64,000 bases of DNA from Duganella radicis (GTDB taxonomy: Bacteria > Pseudomonadota > Gammaproteobacteria > Burkholderiales > Burkholderiaceae_D). Of the stretch, positions 11,008 to 20,244 are shown piece by piece (position 1 is the first letter of the stretch; the number at the start of each line of letters is the position of its first letter). The stretch covers positions 1-64,000 of the forward strand of contig NZ_WNKY01000013.1 of assembly GCF_009720825.1 (NCBI RefSeq), in the 5' to 3' direction. The notes below the pieces were generated by a model. It made no database searches. It worked only from the letters and a program-made list of their open reading frames with translations, and was not told the DNA's origin. The position numbers and the translations under genes are program-made.

Positions 11008-13425
11008 ATGAAGCAGAAAAAACTCGCAGTCGCCATCGCGGCGGCTTACGGCATCGCCTTCACCGTTGCACCGCAAGCGCAGGCGCAGAACGCCGCCGCG
11101 CTGGCTGTGGCGGCCATTTCAGACACCGCCGTTGGCGCAGCCTCGGCGGCCGCCCCGGTCGCCGCCGCCGCGTCCGCGTCCGGCGCGGAGCTGGCCGCCG
11201 AAGCGGCGCAAGAGGGAGCGGGCTCGGCCGCTGTCGGCGCCGACGTCTCGCAAGTGATCGCCAGTGTCACCGTCTCCACCCGCCGCCGCCACGAGACGTC
11301 GCAAAGCGTGCCGACCAGCATGAGCGTGCTGGACGATAAATCGCTGGAAAACAACCGCGTCTACCGCGTGCAGGACTTGCAACAGCTGCTGCCCAGCACC
11401 ACCGTCAACTTCGTGCACGCCCGCCAGCTGAGCTTTGCCGTGCGCGGCCTTGGCAACAACACCGCCAGCGACGGCCTGGAAGGCAGCGTCGGCCTGTACC
11501 TCGACAACGTCTATCTGGCCCGTCCCGGCATGGCCGCCTTCGACGCGCTGGACGTGCAGCAGCTGGAATTGCTGCGCGGCCCGCAAGGCACGCTGTTCGG
11601 CAAGAACACCACCGCCGGCGTGCTGAACATCACGACCAGGCAGCCGACCTTCCGCAGCGAGAACACGGCGTCGGTCTCGGCCGGGCAGGACAAGTACGCA
11701 CAAGGCAAGGCCAGCATCTCCGGCGCGTTCTCGGACACGCTGGCCGGCCGCTTGTCGGTCTACAAAACGCATGAAGGCGGCTACATCAAGAACGTCTACA
11801 ACGGCAAGGACGTGCAGGGCGGCGACCGCCAGGGCGTGCGCGCGCAGCTGCTGTGGGAACCGAACGACAAAGTCAGCGCCCGCGTCATCGCCGACTACAA
11901 CGAGGAAGATTCCAACAACGGCACCATGGTGCTGTACAGCGCCGGCCCGACCGGTAAATGGCTGACGCAAGCCGCCGCCGTCGGCGCGCATCCGATCTAC
12001 AACCCGGCTGCCTACCAGGTCAACCTGGACAGCGGCTCGCACGTCAGCGTGCACCAGGGCGGCCTGTCGACCGAGGTCAACTGGAAGCTGGACAACGATT
12101 ACAAATTCACCTCCATCAGCGCCTTCCGCTTCTGGAACTTCACGCCGCGCAATGATGACGGCCTCGACGTGCCGATCACCCTCAACGTCGGCGCGCTGGC
12201 GCGGCACCGCCAGTTCACGCAAGAGCTGCGCCTGGCCACGCCGCAAGGCCGCGAAGTGGAATCGGTGGTGGGCGCCTATTACTACTACCAGAATCTCGAC
12301 AACACCAACTTCAGCTACAACGGTCCGCTGTCCGACAAATTCAACGGCACGCCAAGCGGCGCCTGGTCCAACCTGACCAGCTTTGCCGATGGCCACCTGC
12401 GCGTCAACAGCTACGCGCTGTTCGGCCAGACCATCTGGCATATCGACCCGAAATGGGATCTGACCGCCGGCCTGCGCGCCACCTATGAAGACAAGCGCGC
12501 CTACGAGGTGCGCTACGCCCCGACCGGCGGCGCTGTGGTGACCGGCGCCGCGCTGGCCTCGCGCAACGCCCGTTACGGTGCCTTCGATTCCGGCGATATC
12601 ACGCTGAACAACCTGAGCCCGTCCGGCCTGGTGACCCTGGCCTACAAGTTCGACACCGACGTGCTGGGCTATGGCACCTTGTCGCATGGCGAAAAATCGG
12701 GCGGCATCAACCTGACGGTGCCGGGCGCGGCCGGCATCGCCTCGCTGAAGATCAACAACGAAAAGGCCAACAACGCCGAGCTCGGCATCAAGAGCAACTT
12801 CTGGGAGCGCCGTGCGCAGGTCAACGCCAGCGTGTTTGCCAACATCGTGCGCGGCTACCAGAACAACGCCTACGATCCGTCCACGCTGTCGTCCTACATC
12901 ACCAACGCCGGCGACGTGCGCAGCCGTGGCGCCGAGCTGGAGACCACCTTCCTGGTCGCGCGCGGCTTCACGCTGGGCGCCAACGCCGCTTTCAACGACG
13001 TGAAATACCTGAAGTACACCAACGCCCCATGCCCGCCTGAAATCACCTCCACCTCGTGCAATCTGTCGGGTCGCGCCGCGCTGGTCAACGCGCCGCGCTG
13101 GACCAGCAGCCTGAACGCGCAGTACGCGCATGCCGTGGCCGAAGGTGTGGAGGGCTACTTCAACGCCAACACCGCATACCGCACCGAAGTGTTCGGCACG
13201 CTGGACGCGTCGAAATATGCCAGGATTCCAGCGTACGCCCTGACCAACCTGTCGGCCGGCGCGCGCTTCAAGGCTGGCGGCGCCAGGTGGGACGTGTCGG
13301 TGTGGGCCAAGAACGCCTTCGACAAGCTGTACTACACCAGCTTGTGGAACAGCAGCTTTGGCGCCTACAACGCCGTGCTGGGCACGCCACGCACGCTGGG
13401 CCTGACCGCCCGCGCAGATTTCTAA
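11008..13425 (+). CDS. TonB-dependent outer-membrane receptor
   Basis: The 805-residue protein has a signal peptide ending AQAQ (about residue 26). An unusually Ala-rich segment (about 28-80) comes next, then the plug domain (VTVSTRRRHETSQSVPTSMSV, LSFAVRGLGNN, LELLRGPQGTLFGKNTTAG). A 22-strand-type barrel ends in the expected aromatic residue (LTARADF). It imports a scarce ligand across the outer membrane using TonB energy. It lies 94 bases after the ASST-like gene and 16 bases before the sulfatase, so the ligand may be a sulfated organic compound (inference). No siderophore-specific motif was seen. Confidence 0.92.
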   Translation: MKQKKLAVAIAAAYGIAFTVAPQAQAQNAAALAVAAISDTAVGAASAAAPVAAAASASGAELAAEAAQEGAGSAAVGADVSQVIASVTVSTRRRHETSQSVPTSMSVLDDKSLENNRVYRVQDLQQLLPSTTVNFVHARQLSFAVRGLGNNTASDGLEGSVGLYLDNVYLARPGMAAFDALDVQQLELLRGPQGTLFGKNTTAGVLNITTRQPTFRSENTASVSAGQDKYAQGKASISGAFSDTLAGRLSVYKTHEGGYIKNVYNGKDVQGGDRQGVRAQLLWEPNDKVSARVIADYNEEDSNNGTMVLYSAGPTGKWLTQAAAVGAHPIYNPAAYQVNLDSGSHVSVHQGGLSTEVNWKLDNDYKFTSISAFRFWNFTPRNDDGLDVPITLNVGALARHRQFTQELRLATPQGREVESVVGAYYYYQNLDNTNFSYNGPLSDKFNGTPSGAWSNLTSFADGHLRVNSYALFGQTIWHIDPKWDLTAGLRATYEDKRAYEVRYAPTGGAVVTGAALASRNARYGAFDSGDITLNNLSPSGLVTLAYKFDTDVLGYGTLSHGEKSGGINLTVPGAAGIASLKINNEKANNAELGIKSNFWERRAQVNASVFANIVRGYQNNAYDPSTLSSYITNAGDVRSRGAELETTFLVARGFTLGANAAFNDVKYLKYTNAPCPPEITSTSCNLSGRAALVNAPRWTSSLNAQYAHAVAEGVEGYFNANTAYRTEVFGTLDASKYARIPAYALTNLSAGARFKAGGARWDVSVWAKNAFDKLYYTSLWNSSFGAYNAVLGTPRTLGLTARADF

Positions 13426-13441
13426 ACAGGAGACACCGAGC

Positions 13442-14857
13442 ATGACAAATAACACCCGTCGCCGCATCCTTCAGTCGCTGCCTGCGCTGGCGCTGGCCAA
13501 CTACCTGCCGTCCGCGCTGGCGGCTGGCAAGGATCAGCCGAACATTATCTTCATCCTGGCCGACGACCTCGGCCACGCCGACCTTGGCGTGTACGGCCAG
13601 ACCGATATCAGGACGCCGCACCTCGACAAGCTGGCGGCGCAAGGCATCCGCTTCACCCAGGCTTACGCCAACTCGGCGGTGTGCTCGGCCACGCGCTTTG
13701 CACTGATCACCGGCCGCTACCAGTACCGCCTGCGCGGCGGGCTGGAGGAGCCGATTGCCGGCGCGTCGGACACCATCGGCTTGCCGCCGTCGCATCCGAC
13801 CTTGCCCTCGCTGTTGAAGAAGCAGGGCTATGGCACGGCGCTGATCGGCAAGTGGCATTTGGGCTACCTGCCGACCTTCGGCCCCTTGAAAAGCGGCTAC
13901 GACAGCTTCTTCGGCAACTACGGCGGTGCCATCGACTATTTCACCCACAAGCCGGGCGTCGGCCCTCAGGTGAAGGAAGACTTGTACGAAGGCGAAGTGC
14001 CTGTGCATCAGATCGGCTACTACACTGATCTGCTGGGCGCGCGCGCGGTGGACTTCGTCAACAAGCAGCAGGCCGGCAAGCCTTTCCTGCTGTCGCTGCA
14101 CTACACCGCGCCGCATTGGCCGTGGGAAGGTCCGGGCGATGAAGCCGTGTCGCGCGACATCGACAACATCTTCCACTACGACGGCGGCGACCTGGCGACC
14201 TATGGCCGCATGGTCGAATCGCTGGATGCGTCGATCGGCCGCGTGCTGGCGGCGCTGGAGAAGCAAGGGCTGGCGGACAACACCATCGTCATCTTCACCA
14301 GCGACAACGGCGGTGAGCGCTTCTCGAAAACCTGGCCGCTGACCGGCCAGAAAACCGAGCTGCTGGAGGGCGGCATCCGCGTGCCGGCCATCCTGCGCTG
14401 GCCGGCCAAGGTCAAGGCAGGGCAGGTGAGCGAGCAGGTGGCGATCTCCATGGACTGGCTGCCGACCCTGCTGGCCGCAGCCGGCGGCGCGCCCGATCCG
14501 CAATACCCGACCGATGGCCAGAACCTGCTGCCGGTGCTGCTGGGGCAGGCGGCCAACAACGAGCGCACGCTGCTGTGGCGCTACAAGGCCAACGCCCAAC
14601 GCGCCATCCGCGCCGGCAACTGGAAATACCTGAAGATCGGCAAGAACGAGTTCCTGTTCGATGTGGTGAAGGACCAGCGCGAACGCGCCAACCTCGCCAA
14701 GCGCCATCCGGAAGTGTTCGCCAAGCTGAAGGCGCAATGGGAGACCTGGGACAAGGAAATGTTGCCGATCACGGCGGATGTCCGCACGCACGGCGTCAGC
14801 GGCGCGGTGCAGGCCGACCGCTATGGTGTTCCGGCCGCTGGCACCGTGGCTGACTGA
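13442..14857 (+). CDS. Exported sulfatase (formylglycine type)
   Basis: The 471-residue enzyme belongs to the alkaline-phosphatase-like sulfatases. The N-terminus carries a twin-arginine-like signal (NTRRRILQSLPALALANYLP). The metal site PNIIFILADDLGHADLG and GYGTALIGKWHLGY follow. The modification site is C81-S-A-T-R, the Cys form with Ala instead of the usual Pro, so it depends on a formylglycine-generating enzyme encoded elsewhere. Later motifs are HYTAPHWPW and IVIFTSDNGGE. It would release sulfate from an ester whose nature is unknown. A terminator follows directly. Confidence 0.92.
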   Translation: MTNNTRRRILQSLPALALANYLPSALAAGKDQPNIIFILADDLGHADLGVYGQTDIRTPHLDKLAAQGIRFTQAYANSAVCSATRFALITGRYQYRLRGGLEEPIAGASDTIGLPPSHPTLPSLLKKQGYGTALIGKWHLGYLPTFGPLKSGYDSFFGNYGGAIDYFTHKPGVGPQVKEDLYEGEVPVHQIGYYTDLLGARAVDFVNKQQAGKPFLLSLHYTAPHWPWEGPGDEAVSRDIDNIFHYDGGDLATYGRMVESLDASIGRVLAALEKQGLADNTIVIFTSDNGGERFSKTWPLTGQKTELLEGGIRVPAILRWPAKVKAGQVSEQVAISMDWLPTLLAAAGGAPDPQYPTDGQNLLPVLLGQAANNERTLLWRYKANAQRAIRAGNWKYLKIGKNEFLFDVVKDQRERANLAKRHPEVFAKLKAQWETWDKEMLPITADVRTHGVSGAVQADRYGVPAAGTVAD

Positions 14858-14863
14858 AACAGC

Positions 14864-14900
14864 AAAAGAGCAATCATTCGGTTGCTCTTTTCCGTTTTTG
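14864..14900 (+). terminator. Intrinsic terminator after the sulfatase
   Basis: A 10-bp stem AAAAGAGCAA/TTGCTCTTTT (14864-14873 with 14882-14891) with an 8-base loop is followed by CCGTTTTTG. Its 3' arm also contains the candidate -35 box of the next operon. Confidence 0.8.
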
Positions 14901-14910
14901 GGCCTAAGAT
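14882..14910 (+). promoter_or_regulatory. Candidate promoter of the SRPBCC-ArsR operon
   Basis: TTGCTC (14882-14887) and TAAGAT (14905-14910) are separated by 17 bases. Transcription would start near 14917, inside the palindrome at 14916-14933, the classic arrangement for repression. Confidence 0.55.
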
Positions 14911-14915
14911 GATCT

Positions 14916-14933
14916 TGCAACCATATGGTTGCA
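14916..14933. promoter_or_regulatory. Perfect 18-bp palindrome, probable ArsR operator
   Basis: TGCAACCATATGGTTGCA reads the same on both strands. It ends 21 bases before the first SRPBCC start and overlaps the predicted transcription start. The ArsR-type regulator encoded as third gene of the same operon is the likely ligand-responsive repressor (inference). Confidence 0.7.
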
Positions 14934-14954
14934 TTTAACCGCGAGGAGATCATC

Positions 14955-15395
14955 ATGCAGCATTTCCAGCATTCCATCCTGATTGACGCCAGCCCCGCCG
15001 CCGTGTACGCCGCGCTGACCACGCTGAACGGCCTGCGCGGCTGGTGGAGCGAAGATTGCGACATCGACGGCGACACCATCCACATGCGCTTCGGCGCGCA
15101 CCACAAAGACTTCCGCGTTGAATCCGCCCAGCCGGGACGGGAAGTGCGCTGGCTGTGCACCGCCACGCCGGGCGCGAACCGCAGCACCGACGAGTGGGTA
15201 GGCACCCGCATCATGTTCCATTTGCATGGTGAAGAAGAGGGCACACAGGTTGATTTTGAACACGTCGGCCTGCTGCCCGCGCTGGCGTGTTACGACATGT
15301 GCGATCGAGGCTGGCGCCACTTTCTGGAAAGCCTGCGACAATACGCCACAACCGGGCGCGGCACGCCCTATCAACTCGCCACTGTGGAGGCATGA
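14955..15395 (+). CDS. SRPBCC (AHSA1-like) domain protein 1
   Basis: The protein has 146 residues when begun at the ATG at 14955, which follows GAGGAG by 6 bases. The in-frame ATG at 14925 lies inside the operator palindrome and is rejected. The N-terminal ILIDASPAAVYAALTTLNGLRGWWS matches the START/AHSA1-like ligand-binding fold, a hydrophobic-cavity helix-grip domain. No enzyme motif is visible. It is the first of three co-directional genes (SRPBCC, SRPBCC, ArsR), a common arrangement in which the ArsR protein represses the operon. Confidence 0.85.
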   Translation: MQHFQHSILIDASPAAVYAALTTLNGLRGWWSEDCDIDGDTIHMRFGAHHKDFRVESAQPGREVRWLCTATPGANRSTDEWVGTRIMFHLHGEEEGTQVDFEHVGLLPALACYDMCDRGWRHFLESLRQYATTGRGTPYQLATVEA

Positions 15396-15398
15396 AGC

Positions 15399-15854
15399 AT
15401 GAGCACCGATCAGATTGAACGCAGCATCGTCATCAAGGCACCGGCCGAGCGCGTCTGGCGCGCGCTGTCGACCCCGCAGGCATTCGGCGCCTGGTTCGGC
15501 GTCCAGCTGGAGGGGGAACCGTTCACGCCGGGCCATCACGCGCGCGGGCCGATCACGATATCGGGCTTCGAGCACGTCATCTTCAACGCCTGGATCGAGC
15601 GGGTGGAGGCGCCGTCCTTGCTGTCCTACCGCTGGCATCCGTATGCCATCGACCCGCACGTCGATTACTCTGGCGAAGAATGCACGCTGGTGACCTTCAC
15701 CTTGCAACCCAGCGACGACGGCGGCACCTTGCTGACCGTGGTGGAATCGGGCTTCGACAAAGTGCCGGCCCACCGCCGTGTTGACGCCTTCCACATGAAC
15801 AGCAAAGGCTGGGAAGCCCAACTGCAAAACATCGCCCGGTATGTCGTCCAATAA
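15399..15854 (+). CDS. SRPBCC (AHSA1-like) domain protein 2
   Basis: The 151-residue protein resembles activator-of-Hsp90-ATPase homologues: IERSIVIKAPAERVWRALS, FGAWFGVQLEGEPFTPG and the acidic C-terminal half CTLVTFTLQPSDDGGTLLTV. It starts 3 bases after the preceding gene and overlaps the ArsR gene by 14 bases, so the three are almost certainly translated from one message. Ligand and function are unknown. Confidence 0.87.
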   Translation: MSTDQIERSIVIKAPAERVWRALSTPQAFGAWFGVQLEGEPFTPGHHARGPITISGFEHVIFNAWIERVEAPSLLSYRWHPYAIDPHVDYSGEECTLVTFTLQPSDDGGTLLTVVESGFDKVPAHRRVDAFHMNSKGWEAQLQNIARYVVQ

Positions 15855-16185
15855 AGCCCTGGTGTCAGAAAAAATGGCCACCGTCTTTGCCGCGCTGGGC
15901 GACCCCACGCGGCTCAAGCTAGTGGCCGTGCTGTGCGCCGGCGGCGCCTTCTCGATCGCCCAGCTGACGGCCGGCACCGACATCAGCCGCCAGGCCGTCA
16001 CCAAACACCTGCAAGTGCTGGCCGACGCCGGCGTGGTGGGCGACATCAAACGAGGCCGCGAGCGCCTGTGGCAACTGGAACCCGACGCCATCGCCGAGGC
16101 CCAGCACGCGCTGGCGCGCATCGGCCAGGAATGGGAGCGCCGCCTTGGCAGACTGAAGGCTTTCGTCGAGAGTACACCCGGTTAA
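15841..16185 (+). CDS. ArsR/SmtB family transcriptional regulator
   Basis: This 114-residue winged-helix protein contains VFAALGDPTRLKLVAVLC, the helix-turn-helix DISRQAVTKHLQVLADAG and the wing VGDIKRGRERLWQLEPDAI. It lacks the Cys pair of arsenic sensors (only one Cys, in VLCAGG), so a metal ligand is unlikely. It overlaps the preceding SRPBCC gene by 14 bases. The 18-bp palindrome at 14916-14933 is its probable binding site. Confidence 0.92.
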   Translation: MSSNKALVSEKMATVFAALGDPTRLKLVAVLCAGGAFSIAQLTAGTDISRQAVTKHLQVLADAGVVGDIKRGRERLWQLEPDAIAEAQHALARIGQEWERRLGRLKAFVESTPG

Positions 16186-16189
16186 GCAT

Positions 16190-17634
16190 TCAGGCTTTAA
16201 CTGAGATGGCATGTAGCTTTGTCCATTGCTTGCCTTTGATGGTCAAGCGGTACCGTTGTTTGCTGCTTCTTGGTTTATCGGGGAGTGTCATTTCAACCAT
16301 GCCGCTTTCAAGTGCTGGCACAAGATAAGCATCACGGAAATGCTCTTCATGTTTAAGCAGCAAAATCTCTTGGATCTGCTTGCGTGTCATCTCGTCGGTC
16401 ATAATAAGCAGCAGCCGCTCAACTTCCCCGGTAACTTCCCCGGTAACTTCCCCGGTAACTTCCCCGGTAACTTCCCCGGTAACTTCCCCGGTTGCCTCTG
16501 GCGCCATTGCAAGAGGGTGTACTGGCAGGCGGGTTAAAAAAGCACTACGGCCGTCGTCAGTTTCAAATAGCGGTGGTGGCGAGCCATTGCGGGCCATGGC
16601 TTTGAAGATTTTTGGCACCCCAGTGGAACGCCCTTCCGTCAAATCCAATTCTTTGAGGAACTCGCCAATACGCCTGTTCCGATAGCGCCGACTGATCGCG
16701 CAGCCGGCTTGAAAATCGGCCAGTCGTATTGATCGGTCAGGACCGGGGACGCTCAGTACCGTTAGTTCATCGTGGCTGATACGTACTTCGATCGGCTCGC
16801 GCTCCTCGTATGAACGATGATATACGGCGTTGACCAGAGCTTCTTCCACTGCAGCGTATGGAAAATTCCAGACCCGTGTCGCCTCTGCTCGATTGGCGTG
16901 AACCAAACTACGTCAATCTGGGCGTAAGGAAAGAACTGATCTGGAGCGGTATTGAAGAACAACAGACCTGCATTCTTGGGCCAAGGGGACTCTGGCGGAC
17001 CGCCTATCACGTTCATTTGCCGACCTAACGCTTCGAGAGTAAGTGACGGCGCGTCGTCGGCTAGCTTACTGCTCACTTCCTGTAAATAGGCCATCATCAA
17101 AGGACGAGATAAATCGCTTAACGTTGCTCGTTGTGCGAGGCGGTCATCCCATGGCACATCGGCAGTCAAGTTTAGTAACTCCCGCTCTGTTTCGCCGCGG
17201 GCCTCTACTGTGCTGCTGTAGCGGCGGATATAGTAATGCCAGATTTTGTGTTTAGCCGTCACCGAGGAGGGAGCTTTATAAGGACGGTTCATGCCACCTG
17301 GCGCGTGCAGCACAATTAGCTGACGACCTTCGACTATTTCTACGAGTAGCAGAGGGAAGTACGGAGGCTGGATTAGCTGGCAGGCGGCGAGTAGCTCTCG
17401 TTGAATCTTGTCCAACTGTCCGTCGGCCAGACCAACAGGAGGAAAAATTGGCTTCCCATTGTTGTCGCAGTTCTGTCCTATCACGACATAGCCACCACCG
17501 AGATTTTCGAAATCGTTCGCGAACGCGCAGAGTGTGCGCAAGATGGCATCAGGATTCCAGCCTGCCTTGTATTCGATTCGCTCACCTTCCACCGTGCGTT
17601 GAGACAGCAGGTCATCAAGGTTAATGGGGAGCAT
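16190..17634 (-). pseudogene. Broken AlbA_2/RecG-like ATP-binding protein
   Basis: The upstream part (17634 to about 16900) encodes an AlbA_2-type domain (EGERIEYKAGWNPDAILRTL, GGGYVVIGQNCD) and runs through PYAQIDVVWF. Reading then continues in a different frame (from about 16906) with RAEATRVWNFPYAAVEEALVN, a GHKL-like ATPase domain, six TGEV repeats and a C-terminal winged helix. Intact relatives are one protein with, as I recall, about 35-40 more residues between these parts. The break therefore looks like an out-of-frame deletion, although an assembly error cannot be excluded. No ATG with a ribosome site starts the second part; its first usable codon is TTG. Intact homologues are thought to be regulators. 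Confidence 0.8.
16421..16492. repeat. Six identical 12-bp tandem repeats
   Basis: The unit AACTTCCCCGGT is repeated six times without a mismatch. On the minus strand it encodes the Thr-Gly-Glu-Val repeats linking the ATPase and winged-helix parts of the broken gene. Identity at the DNA level suggests recent slippage expansion; each change keeps the frame. Confidence 0.95.
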
Positions 17635-17707
17635 TTTGGGTCTCGGAACTGTTTATCTTCACCTCGCATTAGACAGGGTATTGTCTGCTGAGTTCCGTCG
17701 CAGCGGT

Positions 17708-18343
17708 CTAATGGTGGCTGCGCAGGTGCAGTTCGAATTTCCAGGTCACCAGCCGCGTGATGGTGATGAAGGCGGCGCTGCACCACAGCGCGGCGTCGTC
17801 GGAGACGTCGGTGTATTGCAGGCCGATGTAGAGCCAGGCGCCGAAGAAGGCGCAGATGGCGTAGGGTTTGCCGTCGCGGAAAACCATCGGCACTTCGTTG
17901 CAGACGATGTCGCGCAGCACGCCGCCGAAGATGCCGGTGATGACGCCCATCATGGAGGCGATGAAGATCGGCATGTGGGCGGTTTGCGCCTGCGCCACGC
18001 CAGCCACGGTAAACAGGCCGAGGCCGACCGCGTCGGCGATCACGATCACGCGGTCCGAGATAATCTGTTTGACGGTGCGCATCAGCGGCGTCGCCAGCAG
18101 CGCCAGGATGAAGATCAGGATGGCGTAGCCCTGGTGGTCGACCCAGAACAGCGGCCGCTTGTCGAGCAGGATGTCGCGCAGCGTGCCGCCGCCAAACGCG
18201 GCGATGAAGGCCACGGTGAACACGCCGACGATGTCCATGCGCTTGCGGCGCGCTTCCACAAAGCCCGATAGCGCGCCCACCAGTATCGCCACCACTTCAA
18301 TGACGGTGATCAGGGAAACATGCGGAATCGGGACGCTCTTCAT
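17708..18343 (-). CDS. TRIC-type cation channel family protein (UPF0126)
   Basis: The 211-residue inner-membrane protein has about seven hydrophobic segments in two repeats. Each repeat carries the GGG-TLRD signature: AAFGGGTLRDILL and TGIFGGVLRDIVCNEVP. Prokaryotic TRIC channels conduct K+/Na+ as trimers. The frame extends far upstream, but the ATG at 18343 begins MKSVPIPHVSLITVIEVVA directly before the first helix; the upstream extension is Arg/Pro-rich and overlaps the Smr gene, so it is rejected. The gene lies downstream of the Smr gene on the same strand. Confidence 0.9.
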   Translation of the reverse strand: MKSVPIPHVSLITVIEVVAILVGALSGFVEARRKRMDIVGVFTVAFIAAFGGGTLRDILLDKRPLFWVDHQGYAILIFILALLATPLMRTVKQIISDRVIVIADAVGLGLFTVAGVAQAQTAHMPIFIASMMGVITGIFGGVLRDIVCNEVPMVFRDGKPYAICAFFGAWLYIGLQYTDVSDDAALWCSAAFITITRLVTWKFELHLRSHH

Positions 18344-18408
18344 GTAGTTGTATGGACAAGGTTGCAATGTCCATAGGTTAACATGGCCGCCGCGCGGCGG
18401 GTAGGGGA

Positions 18409-19071
18409 TTAGCGCGAAGCTTGCAGGGCGGCGCGCAACAGGACGATCAGGGCGCCTTCGCCGCCTTCGTGGTTGCGGGCCTGGCAGAAGGCGACCACGC
18501 CTTTTTGCACCAGCCAGCTGTGCACCATGGATTTCAGCACCGGTTCCTGGCCGCGCGAGCCGAAGCCCCGGCCATGGATCACGCACACGCAGCGGTGGTT
18601 GCGCTGTTGCGCCTTGGTCAGGAAGGCGCCCAGCGCATCGCGCGCCTGGTCGCGGTTCATGCCATGCAGGTCCAGCTCGTCCTGCACCTGCCAGTGACCC
18701 TTGCGCATTTTCTTCATCACGTCCGGACCGACGCCCGGCGCCGAGTAGTTCAGCGCCGGATCGTCCTCCAGATAATGGTCGACTTCAAACAGGTCGGACA
18801 GCGATTCCTGCAACACCAGCGCATCGTCCTCGGCCTGCGTCAGCTTGCGCTTGGGCGCGGCGGCCGGGGCCACCGATTGGGGCACCGAAGGCGGCACGTA
18901 GCGGTCCGACGCCGGCATGCGCTTCACGCCGCCCAGCGCGGTCTGGAAGATGTTGGCCTCCACCGCCTGCTGCTTTTCCTGTTTGACGCGCTCCTTCTCG
19001 ACGACGGCGCGCGCCTCAGCCTGTTCCCTGAGCTGCTTGCCCAGGGATTTCAGGTCTGCGAAGTCTTTCAT
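18409..19071 (-). CDS. Smr/MutS2-family endonuclease domain protein
   Basis: The 220-residue protein has a charged, coiled N-terminus (LREQAEARAVVEKERVKQEKQ) and a C-terminal Smr domain with LDLHGMNRDQARDAL and the catalytic-like HGRGFGSRG. Smr domains are nicking or RNA-cleaving nucleases; the target here is unknown. The ATG at 19071 is preceded by AGGAGT, while the longer frame has no such site. It starts 5 bases after the trxB stop, so trxB and this gene form an operon. Confidence 0.9.
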   Translation of the reverse strand: MKDFADLKSLGKQLREQAEARAVVEKERVKQEKQQAVEANIFQTALGGVKRMPASDRYVPPSVPQSVAPAAAPKRKLTQAEDDALVLQESLSDLFEVDHYLEDDPALNYSAPGVGPDVMKKMRKGHWQVQDELDLHGMNRDQARDALGAFLTKAQQRNHRCVCVIHGRGFGSRGQEPVLKSMVHSWLVQKGVVAFCQARNHEGGEGALIVLLRAALQASR

Positions 19072-19076
19072 TGCGA

Positions 19077-20129
<1,053 letters not shown>

Positions 20130-20244
20130 TTATAGTGCAAGCAGGGAATCAGGACGAATCGTGGGGCCGGACGTTGTCCTTATGCCTTAGAATACCCTTA
20201 TATGAATATTTCCTGACCGCCAACATTGCAACACCTTAATACCT

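Noticed and set aside
11119..13467. Minus-strand open frame (782 codons) opposite the TonB receptor
   Set aside because: Gly/Val/Arg/Gln-rich shadow without recognisable motifs; the receptor is on the plus strand.
14925..14954. Upstream ATG as start of the first SRPBCC gene
   Set aside because: It lies inside the operator palindrome near the predicted transcription start and lacks a ribosome site; the ATG at 14955 has GAGGAG.
16421..16492. CRISPR-like repeat array
   Set aside because: The 12-bp units are directly adjacent with no spacers and encode TGEV in frame, so this is a coding tandem repeat.
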